A DNA stretch of 64,000 nt from positions 1 through 64,000 of the forward strand of contig VZTI01003092.1 in the NCBI GenBank assembly GCA_013397865.1. The letters run 5' to 3'. Under the pieces are notes generated by a model. The model was not told the DNA's origin. It saw only the letters and a program-made list of their open reading frames with translations, and did not search any database. Source of the stretch: Struthidea cinerea (lineage: Eukaryota > Chordata > Aves > Passeriformes > Corcoracidae). Positions 36,836 to 48,704 of the stretch are shown here, one piece after another; positions within the stretch are counted from its first letter, which is position 1; the number at the start of each line of letters is the position of its first letter. The position numbers and the translations under genes are program-made.

Positions 36836-38467
36836 TTAAAATTACATATAGCATTTACCATGCAGTGCATTCTGGACAAAATGCTGGGACATCCAAAGAG
36901 TATGAGCCAAGCAATCTGAGGCTTATATAATTTGTTATGACCCTCAGTTGAAGATTGCTTAGAGTTTATCATGTCACTGGGAACATTTTTTTCTGTTCCT
37001 TGGAAGTGATGTACTACATGTTTACACATAAAAATTACTACTATCTTAAAGCATCTCAGAGTGCATCACTGCTTTCAGAGTGGATGCACTCAATATCTTA
37101 ATGATTGGACTAAATACATGGATTGCCTCACTTTTTTTTCTTTTTTTGAACTCGAAAAGATTAAAACCGAGGTCTCCAAAGGCATGTCAGTACATAACTC
37201 CTAAAGGAGTTATAGACCCTTAACTACTACTTTTTTCAACTGGGAACGAAGTGCTAAAATAACAGTTACAGACTATAATCAGTTTCTGAATATTGGAGAA
37301 CCATCAGACAATCAAACTGACAAACTCGAGACAATGTGCATATCAGCAGTGGGGTGAAACAGCTCAAAAGGAGCACTGTTATCTAGGTGGTGGTAAACCT
37401 TTTTTTCACTACCCATGTATCTGATCACAAGACACAAATGTCTTGCCTTGAAAGCTCATTTTTAATTGCACTCTTCATTATAGTGTTCCCTGGGGGCACA
37501 ATATTGAGCATGAATAGCAACGTATGGACTTGTTCTCAAGATGGATATGTTTTAAATATAAAGACTTGTTGGTGTAAAGAGAAAGACATCTCACTTGCTG
37601 AACATCTCCATTATTCATGCACAAAATCAGCGTTTTGAATGCTACAGTCTCAGCTCCCATAGGACTGTGTAAATTCCAACTTTCAATGCCACGGATTTTT
37701 CCCTAGAAAACTGAATTGTGTCATATGGTTTTCAGCCCAGCAGCACCTGAGGAGTATACAAAGGCAGAAAAAGTAATTTAATGTACTGTGACTTATTTAA
37801 TCTGTTCTTACGTTAACATGATCATTTATTTTATGTTCCTTCCAAGCCTGTTGCATTTTCCTTAACATAAGTCAGAGATGTATTTGTTAATGCTTCAGCA
37901 GTGATTTTGTTACTGCTGCTTCAGGGGAGGGAAGACAATTTTGATTCTTCTCAGAGCATATTTGGAATATTTTTCAGTTCTCCAGGTTGGTCAGCAGAAG
38001 TGGAATTGGGCCAGCAATCGAAGTCACAGTTTTGCAAATATTTAGGTACTGAAAGTGAGCGAGCATGCAGTAAAATTTGCACATGGGTCAAAATATGTTA
38101 GGGTCCAAACTCACAAGCAGATGAAGTAATTTGACAGCTGATGAGGACTGTGACAATCTCAAAACAGAATACTTCTCAGGGAATTTCTAAGGCAGGTAAT
38201 AGGAATAGCTGAAGGGAGGAGAATATCTGAAATAGAACCTGTGGGGTTTTCGATATGTTACACTCTCCTCCATACAGGGGATAAGACACTTCTGAGATCT
38301 GAGAAGAAAGTTTGGTGCCTTTTGTTGAATGCCCTTTTTGCTACTTCTGCTTTTCTTACCTATCAGTTCAAGTCGACAAATAGCTTTGGTATTGATAAGG
38401 CCAACTGTTGTAAAAGGCAATATCTACTGTACAAAAACTGTCCCAGCCAAGTCCACTTAATTTTTCA
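36836..38467. other. unique DNA, no gene seen
   Basis: No repeat or exon recognised. A T-rich run lies near 37.13 kb. Confidence 0.5.
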
Positions 38468-38640
38468 GGTTTGAAAAGACCTCCAGGGTCATCAAGTCCA
38501 AGCACTAGCTCAGCACCACCACAATCACCACTAAACCATGACCCCAAATGCCATATCCATGTGCTTTTTGAAAGCTTTGAGGGAATGATACACCCACTCT
38601 CATCTGCACCCTCTCTTAATGAAGACTCTGTCTTCCCTCA
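38468..38640 (-). mobile_element. CR1 LINE 3' tail, diverged
   Basis: A reverse-complement CR1 tail of the subfamily with GGTTTGAAAAGACCTCCAGG, GTCATCAAGTCCAAGCACT, CACTAAACCATGACCCCAAA and TGCCATATCCATGTG. Similarity fades after about 38600. The terminal repeat is lost. Confidence 0.85.
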
Positions 38641-40172
38641 TCTTTTCAGTCTCGAGTAGAGCATGGTGGATTATTCTGCCCACTGATCTCCATCGGAGCA
38701 GGCTGTTAACTGTCTCTAGCAGCACTAAGATTTGGCATGGCTCTGGCACAACTCCATAGAAACCAGTATGTCCGTTCTTGTCTGTGCCAAGTTTGGACTT
38801 GGGGTCCTTGGTACAGAGTTAGGCAGCCAGCCTCTCCTGACTGGGGGTCTATCTCTTATTTGTTATTCTTTTTTACAGTTCCTAGATTTATTTGTTAATT
38901 ATTATTTAAATTGTGAGAATTGTTTGGAAATAGCTTGTTTTCCTTTTTTATAGCTCATTTCAGTTAAGCTTCTGGAAGCAGTATACAGGAGCAATGATAA
39001 ACACACTTTAACTGCAGTTTCCTTAGATGGTTCCTTTAATGGGCTCATAAATACAGTTGCTGGTTGTTTATTCTTTCATTAGCAGGATCTATGGTTTAAC
39101 AAAAAAAAAAAATCCAGTGAATCTGCAAATGTCTGTATTTCCTTTTGTAATAGTTACAGAAAATTTAGGTTCAGAAGAACTCCAGGCCAATATTCCTCAA
39201 GTTTGAGCTCATAATGCCACATGATGTCTTGAGTTTGGAAGTGAAAATGGAGATGATATAATGTTTTCTCCTTGCCTTACTGTGAAGAAATCAGTCTGGA
39301 AGAGGGAAGCAGAAGAAATGAGGGAGAGGTTTGTTGGATTATCTGAGACCTAGATGATGGGTGAGATCTGATGCTCCATCACATCTATCTGTCTCTCTAT
39401 CTCTCTATCTTTCTATCTTTATCATATATGTTGCCACCTATCTTCCTTGTTTCTCTCTGTTACATAATTTTAAAGGAAGATAAATAACTCATCATTCATT
39501 TTCATGAATACAGGTATTTATAATTAATATTAATGAGCACATTTCAAAATATGACATTTCCTTGTAAGCAGGATGACACCTGCTGTGTGCGATTAAATGC
39601 CATGTTAATGAGAGGTGGTGCCCATTTCACTTTGAAGGAAAGGTGAATTTATCCATTTCTTTGTGGATGAGAAGGGAACTTACTCTGAGACAGACATTAA
39701 TACATTAAGCCTTGGGGCCTCCCTGTAAAGCAAAAGCTTCTGAACTCCTTTACTCACTTTAAAGCTGAGTTCACAAATTGCTGTCCTTGAGGGTGACAGG
39801 AAAGACAATAAGATTTGAAGAAAAGTGAAGTAAAGTTTGTCTGACTACTTCTTTAATTGAAGCTTTGGGTGTGCGAGCACTTGCTGTGATCATTATGTAT
39901 ATGTGCCGAGTAGCACAAGATCTGCTGCCATTCTGTGCCTGGAAATTCTCTCGCTATGAAAGAAAAAGTACATCACATTTTAGGATAATCACTGACTTTT
40001 TAATTTTTAGCTTCCACCATTTCCTTTCTCCTTTGTGGCCTCTGGATTTCTGTGAAGAAGGTCCTTGCATAGCACATTAAGGGTTTGATATGAACTACTG
40101 ACTCGATCCCCAAGAGCCAGGTGTCTCATTTCTCTTCTGTGAATGAAAGCAAAGCTATAGGCTCTCTTGTTG
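38641..40172. other. mostly unique DNA
   Basis: Contains a TATC microsatellite (39383-39424). A weakly CR1-like stretch lies at about 39150-39250, which I did not call. No exon seen. Confidence 0.5.
39383..39424. repeat. interrupted CTAT/CTCT microsatellite
   Basis: Tetranucleotide CTAT units interrupted by CTCT and CTTT, about 40 bp. Confidence 0.85.
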
Positions 40173-40420
40173 CATCATAGAATAGGATAGAATAATTAAA
40201 GTTGGAAAAGACTTCTAAGTTCATGGAGTTCAACTGTCAGCCCAGCACTGCCGTGTTCATCACTAAAGCATGTCCCCAGCTGTCACATCCACAGGTTTTG
40301 AGCACTTTCAGGGATTTAATTCCACCACTTCCCTGGGTAGACTGCCTGCCTGTCCTTTCGGTGAGGAAATTTTTTCTAATATCTAATCTAAACCTTCCCT
40401 GGTGCAATTTGCAGCCATTT
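40173..40420 (-). mobile_element. CR1 LINE 3' tail, left arm of head-to-head pair
   Basis: Reverse-complement CR1. It begins with the terminal repeat (CATCATAGAATAGGATAG), then GTTGGAAAAGACTTCTAAG, CAGCCCAGCACTGCC, TTTCAGGGATTTAATTCC, and ends in CTAAACCTTCCCTGGTGCAA and GCAGCCATTT. The 5' truncation at about 40420 directly abuts the next CR1, which runs the other way. Confidence 0.9.
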
Positions 40421-40668
40421 AAGCTGAAGAAGGATAGATTTATATGAGATACTAGGAAGAAATTATTTTATATAAGGGTAGTAAGGCATTAGAACAGGTT
40501 GCCCAGAATCATTGTGGACTCCCCCTCCCTGCAGGTGTTCAAGGTCAGGCTGGATGGGGCTCTGAGCAACCTGGTCTAGGTTAAAGTGTCCCTGCCCAGG
40601 GAAGGGAGATGGAACTAGATGATCCTTAAGGTCCCTGAGAACCGGAACCATTCTCTGATTCTATGATG
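40421..40668 (+). mobile_element. CR1 LINE 3' tail, right arm of head-to-head pair
   Basis: Sense CR1 of a different subfamily from its left neighbour. It starts in the last ORF2 codons (GAAGAAGGATAGATTTATAT, AGGAAGAAATTATTTTAT), passes AGGTGTTCAAGGTCAGGCTG and AAAGTGTCCCTGCCCAGGGA, and ends CCATTCTCTGATTCTATGAT near 40668. Its length (about 248 bp) equals that of the left arm. Confidence 0.93.
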
Positions 40669-41206
40669 TGATTCCTCATTATTCATCACCAATCATTATT
40701 TAGTACCTTCAAAAGTCTCCACCTTTAGGATGGTGGAGATATCCTCCTACATGTCTCGCAAATAGTGAGAAGTCCTCCTACATTTCCTCATGTTCTCTGT
40801 GCAAGATCACATTCATACTAAGTGTAGTATGTGAGATCTCATATTCAAGAATCACAGGAATGTGTTGGGAAACAAATTTCCCTAAATGTAATTTTAAACT
40901 CTCACAACAGCTAGACCAGTGAAAATCTCATTTTCATTTTTTTCTTCTTTTCATTTTGCAAAATTATTTTCTTTCTGTAACTATTTCATAAATGCATTTT
41001 GAGAGGTCTAATTACATATCTGTCCATATCCATGTGGTTTTTTGCAATTTGCTGCTAATACATTCTCCTCAGTATATGCAGTATGCAATGAAGAATGCCT
41101 TAGTGAATTTCTGTAGTTTTCTGAGGATTCTTTCTTCTTAAGGTGCTGAAGTGAATATGTGAAATACTGCATCTTCTGTAGCACTGGCAGAACATCAGAC
41201 AGCGTA
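40669..41206. other. unique DNA, no gene seen
   Basis: A 540-bp spacer between CR1 copies. It is AT-rich and nothing is recognisable. Confidence 0.55.
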
Positions 41207-41548
41207 GAGAAAAATGTCATTGACCTGGGAGAAATTGGGGTTGTTCAGCCTGGAGAACAGAAGACTTTGGGGACACCTTCACTGTGGCCTTTCAGTACTT
41301 TAAGGGGTCTTATAAAAAGGATGGACACAAACTTTTCAGCAGGGGCCTGTAGTGAGAGGACAAGGGGTCATGGTTTCAAACTAGAAGAGGGTAGATTTAG
41401 ATTAGATATAAGGAAGAAATTTTTTACAATGACTGTGGTGAAACCCTGGCACAGGCTGCTCAGAAGGAAGATAGATGCCCTGTCCCTGGAAACAGTCAAG
41501 AACAGGTTGGGCAGGGCTCTGAGTAACCTGATCTGGTAGTGCTTCTTT
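41207..41548 (+). mobile_element. CR1 LINE ORF2 C-terminal fragment
   Basis: Sense CR1 covering the end of ORF2. The frame is open over about 100 codons and reads CR1-type residues such as GACSERTRGHGFKLEEGRFR, LDIRKKFFTMTVVKPWHRLL and RALSNLIW before a stop at 41537-41539. This is the conserved tail downstream of the RT domain. The 3' UTR and terminal repeat are missing, so it is truncated at both ends and cannot encode a working protein. Confidence 0.93.
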
Positions 41549-44500
41549 ACCTCAGCTGACAATTCCCTGTCTCTCTCTTATTAATTGCTTTATTGTCTGT
41601 AAACAAGTTTAATTTTAAAAAGCTCATTCTTTCACTGTAAATATTGTCACAAAATCAGTTAATAATGAAAATACTGTTTCCAGGTTTGATGAAAAGAGCG
41701 CCTCAATCCAGACATGAAGATTAATCCCTTTTTGCTGTTTTTTTTCCTTACCAGGCAAAAATGGGAGATGGAGAACAGAAAGACAATGGCAAGCAGCTGG
41801 GTTCTGTGTACAAAACACAATGACAAAAACTCATGTCTTACTTTCTGAAAGCTCTGACAGTTTCTAGAACCAGAAACTGCTTTACTATCAGAGCCACAAG
41901 GTTAAACAGCTGTCAACAATATTATTTGAAGCTATTGAAAAAATTTAAATTCCCAGATTATCTCTGAAAGGTGTCAATAACATATTTTGGGAACCATCCG
42001 GCCCACATGGGTTGTTTCTTTATTAAAGGGGAGGGGGATCATTGGCGTTCAGAAGGTTTTTCCCACTTTAATTTTAATCAGTTGTTTTTACAGCAAGTCA
42101 CAAAACTGAATTTTCAGCACTTTAGAAGAGGTATGCTGAATGAATATGCAGGGTTTGGAGGACAGAGATCCGTAAGTTATTCTGACCTGCTGAATGATAG
42201 ACAAATCATTCACTTCTCTTCTGCTCTGTTCCTCTTGTATCCATTGGCACTGTGAAGTCTTTGTGCAAAGGGATAGACTCTTGCTGTGTGTCCACAAAGT
42301 CTCAGATCCAACAGGCCCTTAACTGTGGCTGGGGACTCTGGAAGCTATATTCATTTAAATAATAATAATAATAACAACAACTTCAAACCAGTAATTATTC
42401 AGTTCCTGTGGAAGATGCTGTGGAGGAGGAACAAAAGGGGTTTTTCCACTGGGTTTGCCCACATCTGGGGAATGCAGGTCCATGCTGTGGGAGACAACTT
42501 GAGCAATTACTGCTACTAGATTGCCCCAGCATAAAGGAAGCGTTGAAGAAAGACTAAGTGAAGACTTTACCTTGGTTACTTCAGAGTTCTGCCATAATTC
42601 TGACAGTTTGTTATGTGTAAAGGTAACCATTGTACTTCCCAGGGAAAGGGCTGTTTGCAGCGTTCCTCTTCTAAAAATGGTGGCTCTTGTAATCTTCCCG
42701 TGGGAGAGATTCCAATGCTGACCATATAGTGGCTTTGAGCATTTGGATATTGGCAATCCCTCAATTTGGAAGAAGTCCAGGCATCTCTAAGAGCGTTTAA
42801 GGAGGAATTTTATTAATGTATGAAAAAATCCCATGACAGACATAATTTTTGACACACTCTTGTTAGGGCTGTAGGGTGATAAGCCATCAAGTGATCCTTT
42901 GTAGACTGACATCAGATGAATTGATGGCACACACTTCCCTGTCAGTTCTAAGACACTGTCATGCCACACTTCTGTCTGTGTGGCTTTTGGGCAATCTGTT
43001 GATTAGCTCACACCACCCCAGATTTGCCATGTAAGGAAAGACTTCTTTTTAAAACCTGGCTGGTGTATTCAACACCATTCCAGTGATGCTGCATTTTCCA
43101 GCAGCAAGAGCATCAGCAAAGATCAGGTGCATAAGCTTTGTAAAATAACAAAATCCTTGCATAGTGCTGGGATAAAATCAGGCTAACAGATGTCATCATT
43201 ACTGACAATCAAGAAAATTGAACCAGCTCTCAAGCATCTGTGTGAGGGTGGCATTACCTGACACAGAGAAAGCAAATTACCCTTCCATCATCAGGGAATC
43301 AATCCAAGGACGATGTCTTTGGATATAATTTGCATAAGCTTCAACTTAGAAAGGGCAAAGGAAAAAGATTGTTTTATTAGCGAAAGGCTGGGTGGTATTA
43401 ATCTGAGAACTGAGGGGAATTCTTAAACACAGAGCATTAATATGACAGAAGTAATCAGAATCAGATGAAAGGTTATTTAGTGAAGAGAAAGATTTGTCCT
43501 ATAGCTGCAACTAAGTTAACTGAAGTTTCTTTCTCGTGAGTTATGATCTGTGTCTTTATGGGGGGTTATTTTAACAAGGATGTTTTATAAAATGATGGTT
43601 AGAGTTGATCATTCAAACCTCAGTCTCTCACTTGGTGGTTTCTGTGTAGTGTTTCTGCACCACACTTAAAAAGCCAGACATCCAAACACCTCTGCTTGTA
43701 GGGGAAATACAAAGCTTATATCACCCCAGGGCTTTTCCCGAGGTTTTGCATTTCTCCCAAGATAAACAACGTTTAGGTATTTTCATTCTCTTTCTTGCCC
43801 TTTGCCATGCAAATTTGCCTCAAACTACTGAAGTGAGAAGAGCCATTTTTGCAGAGAGCTTCATGAAAACTGTCCAGCTGATAAAGGTGTTTTGTATATC
43901 TTCATGAACTTGAAAGATTAAGAAGAACATTGCCTTCTTCATTTTTAACTCCTGTGTAACCAAATCTATATTTAACCAATTTATCCCCAGTTTATCCCCA
44001 CATTACACAGTAGCCTGTGCATGAAGTCTAAATGCAGGGCACTGTTGTTTGCCTGCACAAAGCCTGGAGGAAGGCATCTAGGATTTGCTGGCAAATACTT
44101 GAAGCTGGAGAAACTATCACTGCTCTTGGTAATCAGCTTTGATGTGAAAAAGTTGTGCGGACTTAGTAATATGACTATACCTGATTTAATCTTCCTGTAG
44201 GATCAGAAAGCTCTTTAGTCACTGATGCCTAGATCAGTCTCTTCCAATATGGCTAAGGCATCTCTGCCTAGGTTACACAGGTTTTCTGTATCCTTTTTCT
44301 GTAAACAGTATAAATTTCTGTTTCATGTTTGAACAGGCAGAGTACAGAGCAACTGACCTGTTTTATTTTACGACTCATCATAGTAGCATCTGCTCTCTCT
44401 GATTGCTTCTGTCTTTAAACATACAAGAAAATAGATTTCTCTTTTTCTCTTTTTCCACATAGACTTCTATGGGTTCATGGAAACCTGCAAGCAGGTCTCC

Positions 44501-44679
44501 CCCCCTATCAACCCTTTCCAAATCACTGTTTTTCAAGTTGAGAGATACATTCCTTTATAGATTTGATTCACATGACACAAATCCAGCAGAGTCCTTCCAG
44601 AGCCACCTGCATTTGATGATGATGATGGTTTTTTACTGCATCTCTCTTTTCCATGAGCCATCCTGCTTTTAAACCTTCA
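41549..44679. other. mostly unique DNA
   Basis: Contains an AAT microsatellite (42357-42382) next to a 133-codon open frame on the - strand (42355-42756) that runs into the microsatellite and is judged spurious. No mobile element or exon recognised. Confidence 0.5.
42357..42382. repeat. AAT/AAC trinucleotide microsatellite
   Basis: About six AAT units followed by three AAC units. Confidence 0.9.
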
Positions 44680-44970
44680 GTGATATTTTGAAGAGTTAAT
44701 TTTCCATCTGAAGTCAAAAGCCTTAATAAACCTAAGTACATTATGAGCTGCACAAACATGACGAAGTCAAACAGGAAAATTAAATGTGTTTCCTGAGCTA
44801 TTCTTATAAATCTGTATAGACTGGTGTTAATTATAGTTCTACCTTTAATTTTCATTAGCTGAATCCCATATCAACTTTAGGATTTCTCTGCTGGAGAGTG
44901 AAATCAGATTAACTGGTCTGTAGTTACCTAGATTATCCCCTTTTCCTCTTTGAATATCACCAAGAAGTAA
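44680..44970 (-). mobile_element. ancient CR1/L2-clade LINE reverse-transcriptase fragment
   Basis: Translation of the - strand recovers two RT landmarks in the right order. Near 44880-44960 is IQRGKGDNLGNYRPVNLISL, the NYRP(V/I)SL block at the start of non-LTR RT domains. Near 44700-44740, in another frame, is VLRFIKAFDFRWK, the motif A region usually written L(D/F)xxKAFDxV. Frameshifts and stops separate them. Divergence is much higher than in the CR1 tails nearby, so this is an old insertion. The second catalytic motif (FADD) is not visible. Confidence 0.75.
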
Positions 44971-46410
44971 GTCTTACTCTGTAATAATGTATATTAAGAT
45001 GTGTTTTTAGCAACCATCTGAATTCCTGGAAATTCCTTGCAGAACTCCTGTCTGTAAGTCGCTTCAGATTTAAGTTATTTGAAAACTTCAAATATTTAAC
45101 CAGTTGATTCCCCAGATGGCTTCTCTGTTCTTTGCCCAACATGGCATCCAGCTCCCTTGGTGTGCGAGTGGCTTTTCTCACCTCCACCTGGCAGGCTGCT
45201 CTCAGGTGACCTTTCTCCTTGGCTGTCTGCCTAGAAACATCAGCGGGACGCCAGCCAGTGGGTGTGCCAGGCAGCTGCCTTGCAGGTGGGACTAGTGTAA
45301 TCTCCTTGGATGGTTCGCTAAGGAATCAGCTCTCTGGAAAGGAATTGTTCTCTTTTCCAAGAGAGAAAACTTGCAACACAAAATCAAATGCTAATCAGCC
45401 CTAATTTTTTACCCAATACAAAATGGTTTTTTTTCTGGTCAGGTAATGGTACATTTCTTTCAAAAGCAGACACACACACACAAAAAAGGAAACATTTCTT
45501 TCACACCAAGAACATAAGATGATAAAACAGAATAAGCAGAAAAACTTAATCAAGAAGGGAAAGTGTCTGCAATTTTCACCCTCGGCAGAAGCTGTAAGAT
45601 GTCAGATCCAGAGGGCCAGAACCCTGTCATTGACTTGCAGCATTATTTCACACATTACTTGAAGTTTTTTCTACTTAATAGGCAATCTGTCAGGAGAAAA
45701 AAAAAAAAAGTTGACGTTTAAACAATCTCTCTTTTGTCTCCTAAATCCATTAGCAAGAAATGGAAGGAAATACTGGATTTCTGTAGGTAGCAATTTTGGA
45801 TACAACTGAAAGAACAAACACTACAAACAGCAGTCATCTAAAATGCACCATTTTACCTGTATCAAGTGACTGAAATTCCTTCTGAAGAACTTAAATAAAT
45901 CCGGAATATTTTTGGTCTGATTATATGCAATACATAAAGTTTTTGGAGCATGTTAAAAAATGAAACGCCAGTGGTTTTTCTGAATACATATTCATGCATT
46001 TTGAAAAGGAAGGAAACATCATTAAATATATTTTGCAGAATTTCAAATGGTAAGAAATGAAACGCTACGGTGCGTGAACAGCACAACAATAATCTGTACT
46101 GCTAAACTGTGAGTTATGATTGCAAAGCGTGCAGATGATCCATCTAGTAGAATCTACGAGAAGTGTCTTGGCAGAGGACAGAGCTCTGAGCTTTACCTGA
46201 GAAGAGCTGTTGTGTTTTACTTTGCTCTGTTTGATGGAGAGAAAAAAACCATCAGTTCAACACTTTTGTTTACTGACTGAACATTGAGATGAAAGTTTTC
46301 CCTGCCATGCAGTCATCTCTTATTGCCAGCCCAGAAGACAAGAATAAAACAAAGGGAAAAGCAAATGGCACAGATGAGAGCTGGTAGAGGAAGACAAATA
46401 CCAAGAAAGG

Positions 46411-46424
46411 TAATAATAATAATG
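46411..46424. repeat. short TAA microsatellite
   Basis: Four TAA/AAT units inside purine-rich sequence. Confidence 0.7.
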
Positions 46425-47149
46425 ATGCCAAAAAAGGAATGGAGAATGGAGGACCAGCTGAGCATAAATGAGAGAACAAAGAAAGTAGGATAATGGAAAG
46501 GAATTATTGGAAGAAAGACAAACACTGGGATGTATTGAAAATTCTGCCCAAGTGATGCTTAAACTCACACCATTGTTTTGAAAAACAGCTGTGTAATACT
46601 TCTGGGCCAGGCACTGACAAACTTAATACTATACCTGCCAGTGTGGGTTCATCCACAGAGATAAATGGAACAGATTCAGCTTCAGCGCACAGTTATTGGT
46701 AAATTTGTCCTTTGGGTAAAGGTAATAATTTTACATTTGTCTCATGCCTGTTGTAATTCTTAGATCTGCAACCAAATTTCTGCCTGTCACTGGGTGAATG
46801 GCATGGCCTATTTCTATATGTTGCGGACAAACACACACTTGAAAATATTCTTAAACATCCTTATGAGTGTGGTTGGCTTTCTTTTCCTATGTTTTTTCTT
46901 ACTGTAGCTGCAGACCATATGTGAATCCAGGTGAGTGGATTCATTTTGGGAATACACAGCTCAGGCTTCCCTTGAGTGCATAGTGGTGTTTTGTTTTGGC
47001 CATTAGTGACATCCTCCAGTTAACAGCTCAAGTGCTGGTTTAGCCCATTATGCCTTGTTTATCTCAGGTTTGCTTCTTGCCCATTTGTTTGTTGAACTGG
47101 TGCTTCCAGCCTTCTTCTGCCTTTGAAGGGAAGTTCTAAGCCCCAGTGA

Positions 47150-47185
47150 ATCGGATCACGTTCGCTCTTGCTGATCCCACGCGGA
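47150..47185. other. local CpG cluster
   Basis: Five CpGs fall within about 32 bp (TCGGATCACGTTCGC and CACGCGG) in DNA where CpG is otherwise rare. It is far too short for a CpG island. A conserved regulatory block or a recent insertion would both explain retained CpGs. Confidence 0.5.
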
Positions 47186-47861
47186 ATGCTGCCAAATTTT
47201 TTGTCTCCCTCTCTGTTACTGTGAAACTTGGCTGAGCAGTTACGTGTATCTTATTTAATAGTCAGCTGCATGGTGTGTCCCAGCATGCAGAACAGACCTT
47301 TGGTCAACTAGCAGAGTCATGAGCTGTGTACAATACTCTGCAGATACCGTCTCTCCATTATCCCAATTTTGTTAGGTGATAAACCTCTAGGGTTTTGGTT
47401 TTGGCTTTATTTCTTCTGAGTTTTCTGTGTTATTTTATGTGTGCAGGTGTGAACAATCCTTCAGTCCTAACATTATTGGTTCTGAATATCTCTGATTTTA
47501 ATGTTTAGTTTATTAATTTTAATATTGGCCAGTGAGGTAGGGCAGAGAAGAAAGGAAGAGAGAGCCATAGCGATAAGAATAATCATGTTTTGGAGAATTT
47601 GTGTGTCAGTAAGTCAAACTGTGCATTGAGCATATTCCCAAAAAGCATATTCTCAAATTTCAGTGATGTACCTCATATGTCTCTTGAGGGAGAATATAAA
47701 AAATAGGTCTGAATATCAAATAACTTGAGTGCTTAAAGGATGTGCCTTGGCACACAGTCAATTTGGTGTATTCTATGTAAATATAACTCAGGCCTCTTAA
47801 ATTTCAGCTGTCCAACAGTGAAACAGCTCCTGTAGTACTTGAAAGGCAGGTGATCACACGG

Positions 47862-47990
47862 TCAGAGAATCACAGGATATCTGTAGCTGGAAGTGGCCTC
47901 TGGTCTCAAACCGACCATACTCCCCAAAGCAAGACCTGCTAAGAGCAGTCTTCTCAGGGCCCTCTCAAGCTACAGTTTGCAATTCTACAG
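47862..47990 (-). mobile_element. CR1 LINE, 3' half split by LTR insertion
   Basis: Reverse-complement CR1 3' end: GAATCACAGGATATCTGTAG, CTGGAAGTGGCCTCTGG, AAGCAAGACCTGCTAAGAGC, CTTCTCAGGGCCCTCTCAAG. It stops at TCTACAG (47990), exactly where the LTR begins. It continues as the same CR1, in the correct consensus order, at 48705. Confidence 0.85.
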
Positions 47991-48704
47991 TGTTATGAAC
48001 TAGGTGTGAGGGTTTAGATAAGCCCCTGCCTTTTGCCCAGGCCTCCAGCAGCAGGCAGTAGCTTTACTGAGGTGGTCAGCACCCCAAGACCTACTCTTGT
48101 TTGCAAGTTCTTTAATAATGGCTGATTCGGTCTATTATAGAATGAACTATTTATTAATAGACACAAAACTAACAGACATAAGACTTAAACCAGATTATTA
48201 CTACACAGGAATAAAGACAAAAAGACACTACTAGTAAATACATGCAGGGCGGGGTTAAAGGTACTATTAATTTCACAGCTAGCGAAGAAATAATATAACT
48301 TAGGATCCAATGTTTCTTACCATCCGATTCCCGATGGAGCACACATCAAAATCCTTTCCCCCAGTTCTCAGGAAAGTAACCACAGAATTGAGTCCAAAGT
48401 TCGGATAGAAGTCTTGCACGCTTTCAGGGCGTGTGTGGGTGGAAGGCTTCTGCCTCTGTGATATTTCGTGTGTTTTTTATAGATTGTAAAGCAGTGTCTC
48501 CCAGTCAGGAATATTTATTTTTCTTTTATCTCTTCCCACATTTTCTCTCCAGACTAAGATGTTGATTCTTAGCTAGGGGCCCGAGCCCTTTTGGTGCCAG
48601 AGATGACCCCATGCTGGGCCTGTGACCCACCTGGGTTATCTCTTTCACGTGCACCAACCATCTGTGGTAGAGAGCAGGGGTGGGGGTAGGCACGTCCTGC
48701 CACA
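47991..48704 (-). mobile_element. 714-bp solo LTR (ERVL-type) nested in CR1
   Basis: The termini are TGTTATGAAC at 47991 and CCTGCCACA at 48704, giving TGT...ACA ends on either strand. On the - strand TATAAAA (48475-48481) precedes AATAAA (48150-48155), with U5 ending CATAACA. The flanks are TACAG (47986-47990) and TACTG (48705-48709), a 5-bp target-site duplication with one mismatch, as class III (ERVL) elements make. Both flanks are CR1 sequence that rejoins in consensus order when the LTR is removed, which independently fixes the borders. No internal ERV genes remain. Confidence 0.82.

Larger units (their letters stand above)
44971..47861. other. mostly unique DNA
   Basis: Contains a short TAA repeat (46411-46424), an A-run near 45.70 kb, a short CA run near 45.47 kb and a local CpG cluster (47150-47185), listed separately. 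No exon supported. Confidence 0.5.

Noticed and set aside
36657..37029. Open frames of 65 and 116 codons on the - strand
   Set aside because: They run through the assembly gap and its poly(A) flanks; most residues are undetermined or phenylalanine from homopolymer.
39150..39250. CR1-like stretch (AATTTAGGTTCAGAAGAACT)
   Set aside because: Only a short, weak resemblance to a CR1 3' end; no second block in the right order.
40173..40668. A single CR1 with twin-priming inversion
   Set aside because: Both arms carry their own 3' terminal repeat and come from different subfamilies; twin priming leaves only one 3' end.
42355..42756. 133-codon - strand frame
   Set aside because: It ends in a poly-isoleucine run made by the AAT microsatellite, and the overlapping + frame is also open. 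Chance ORF.
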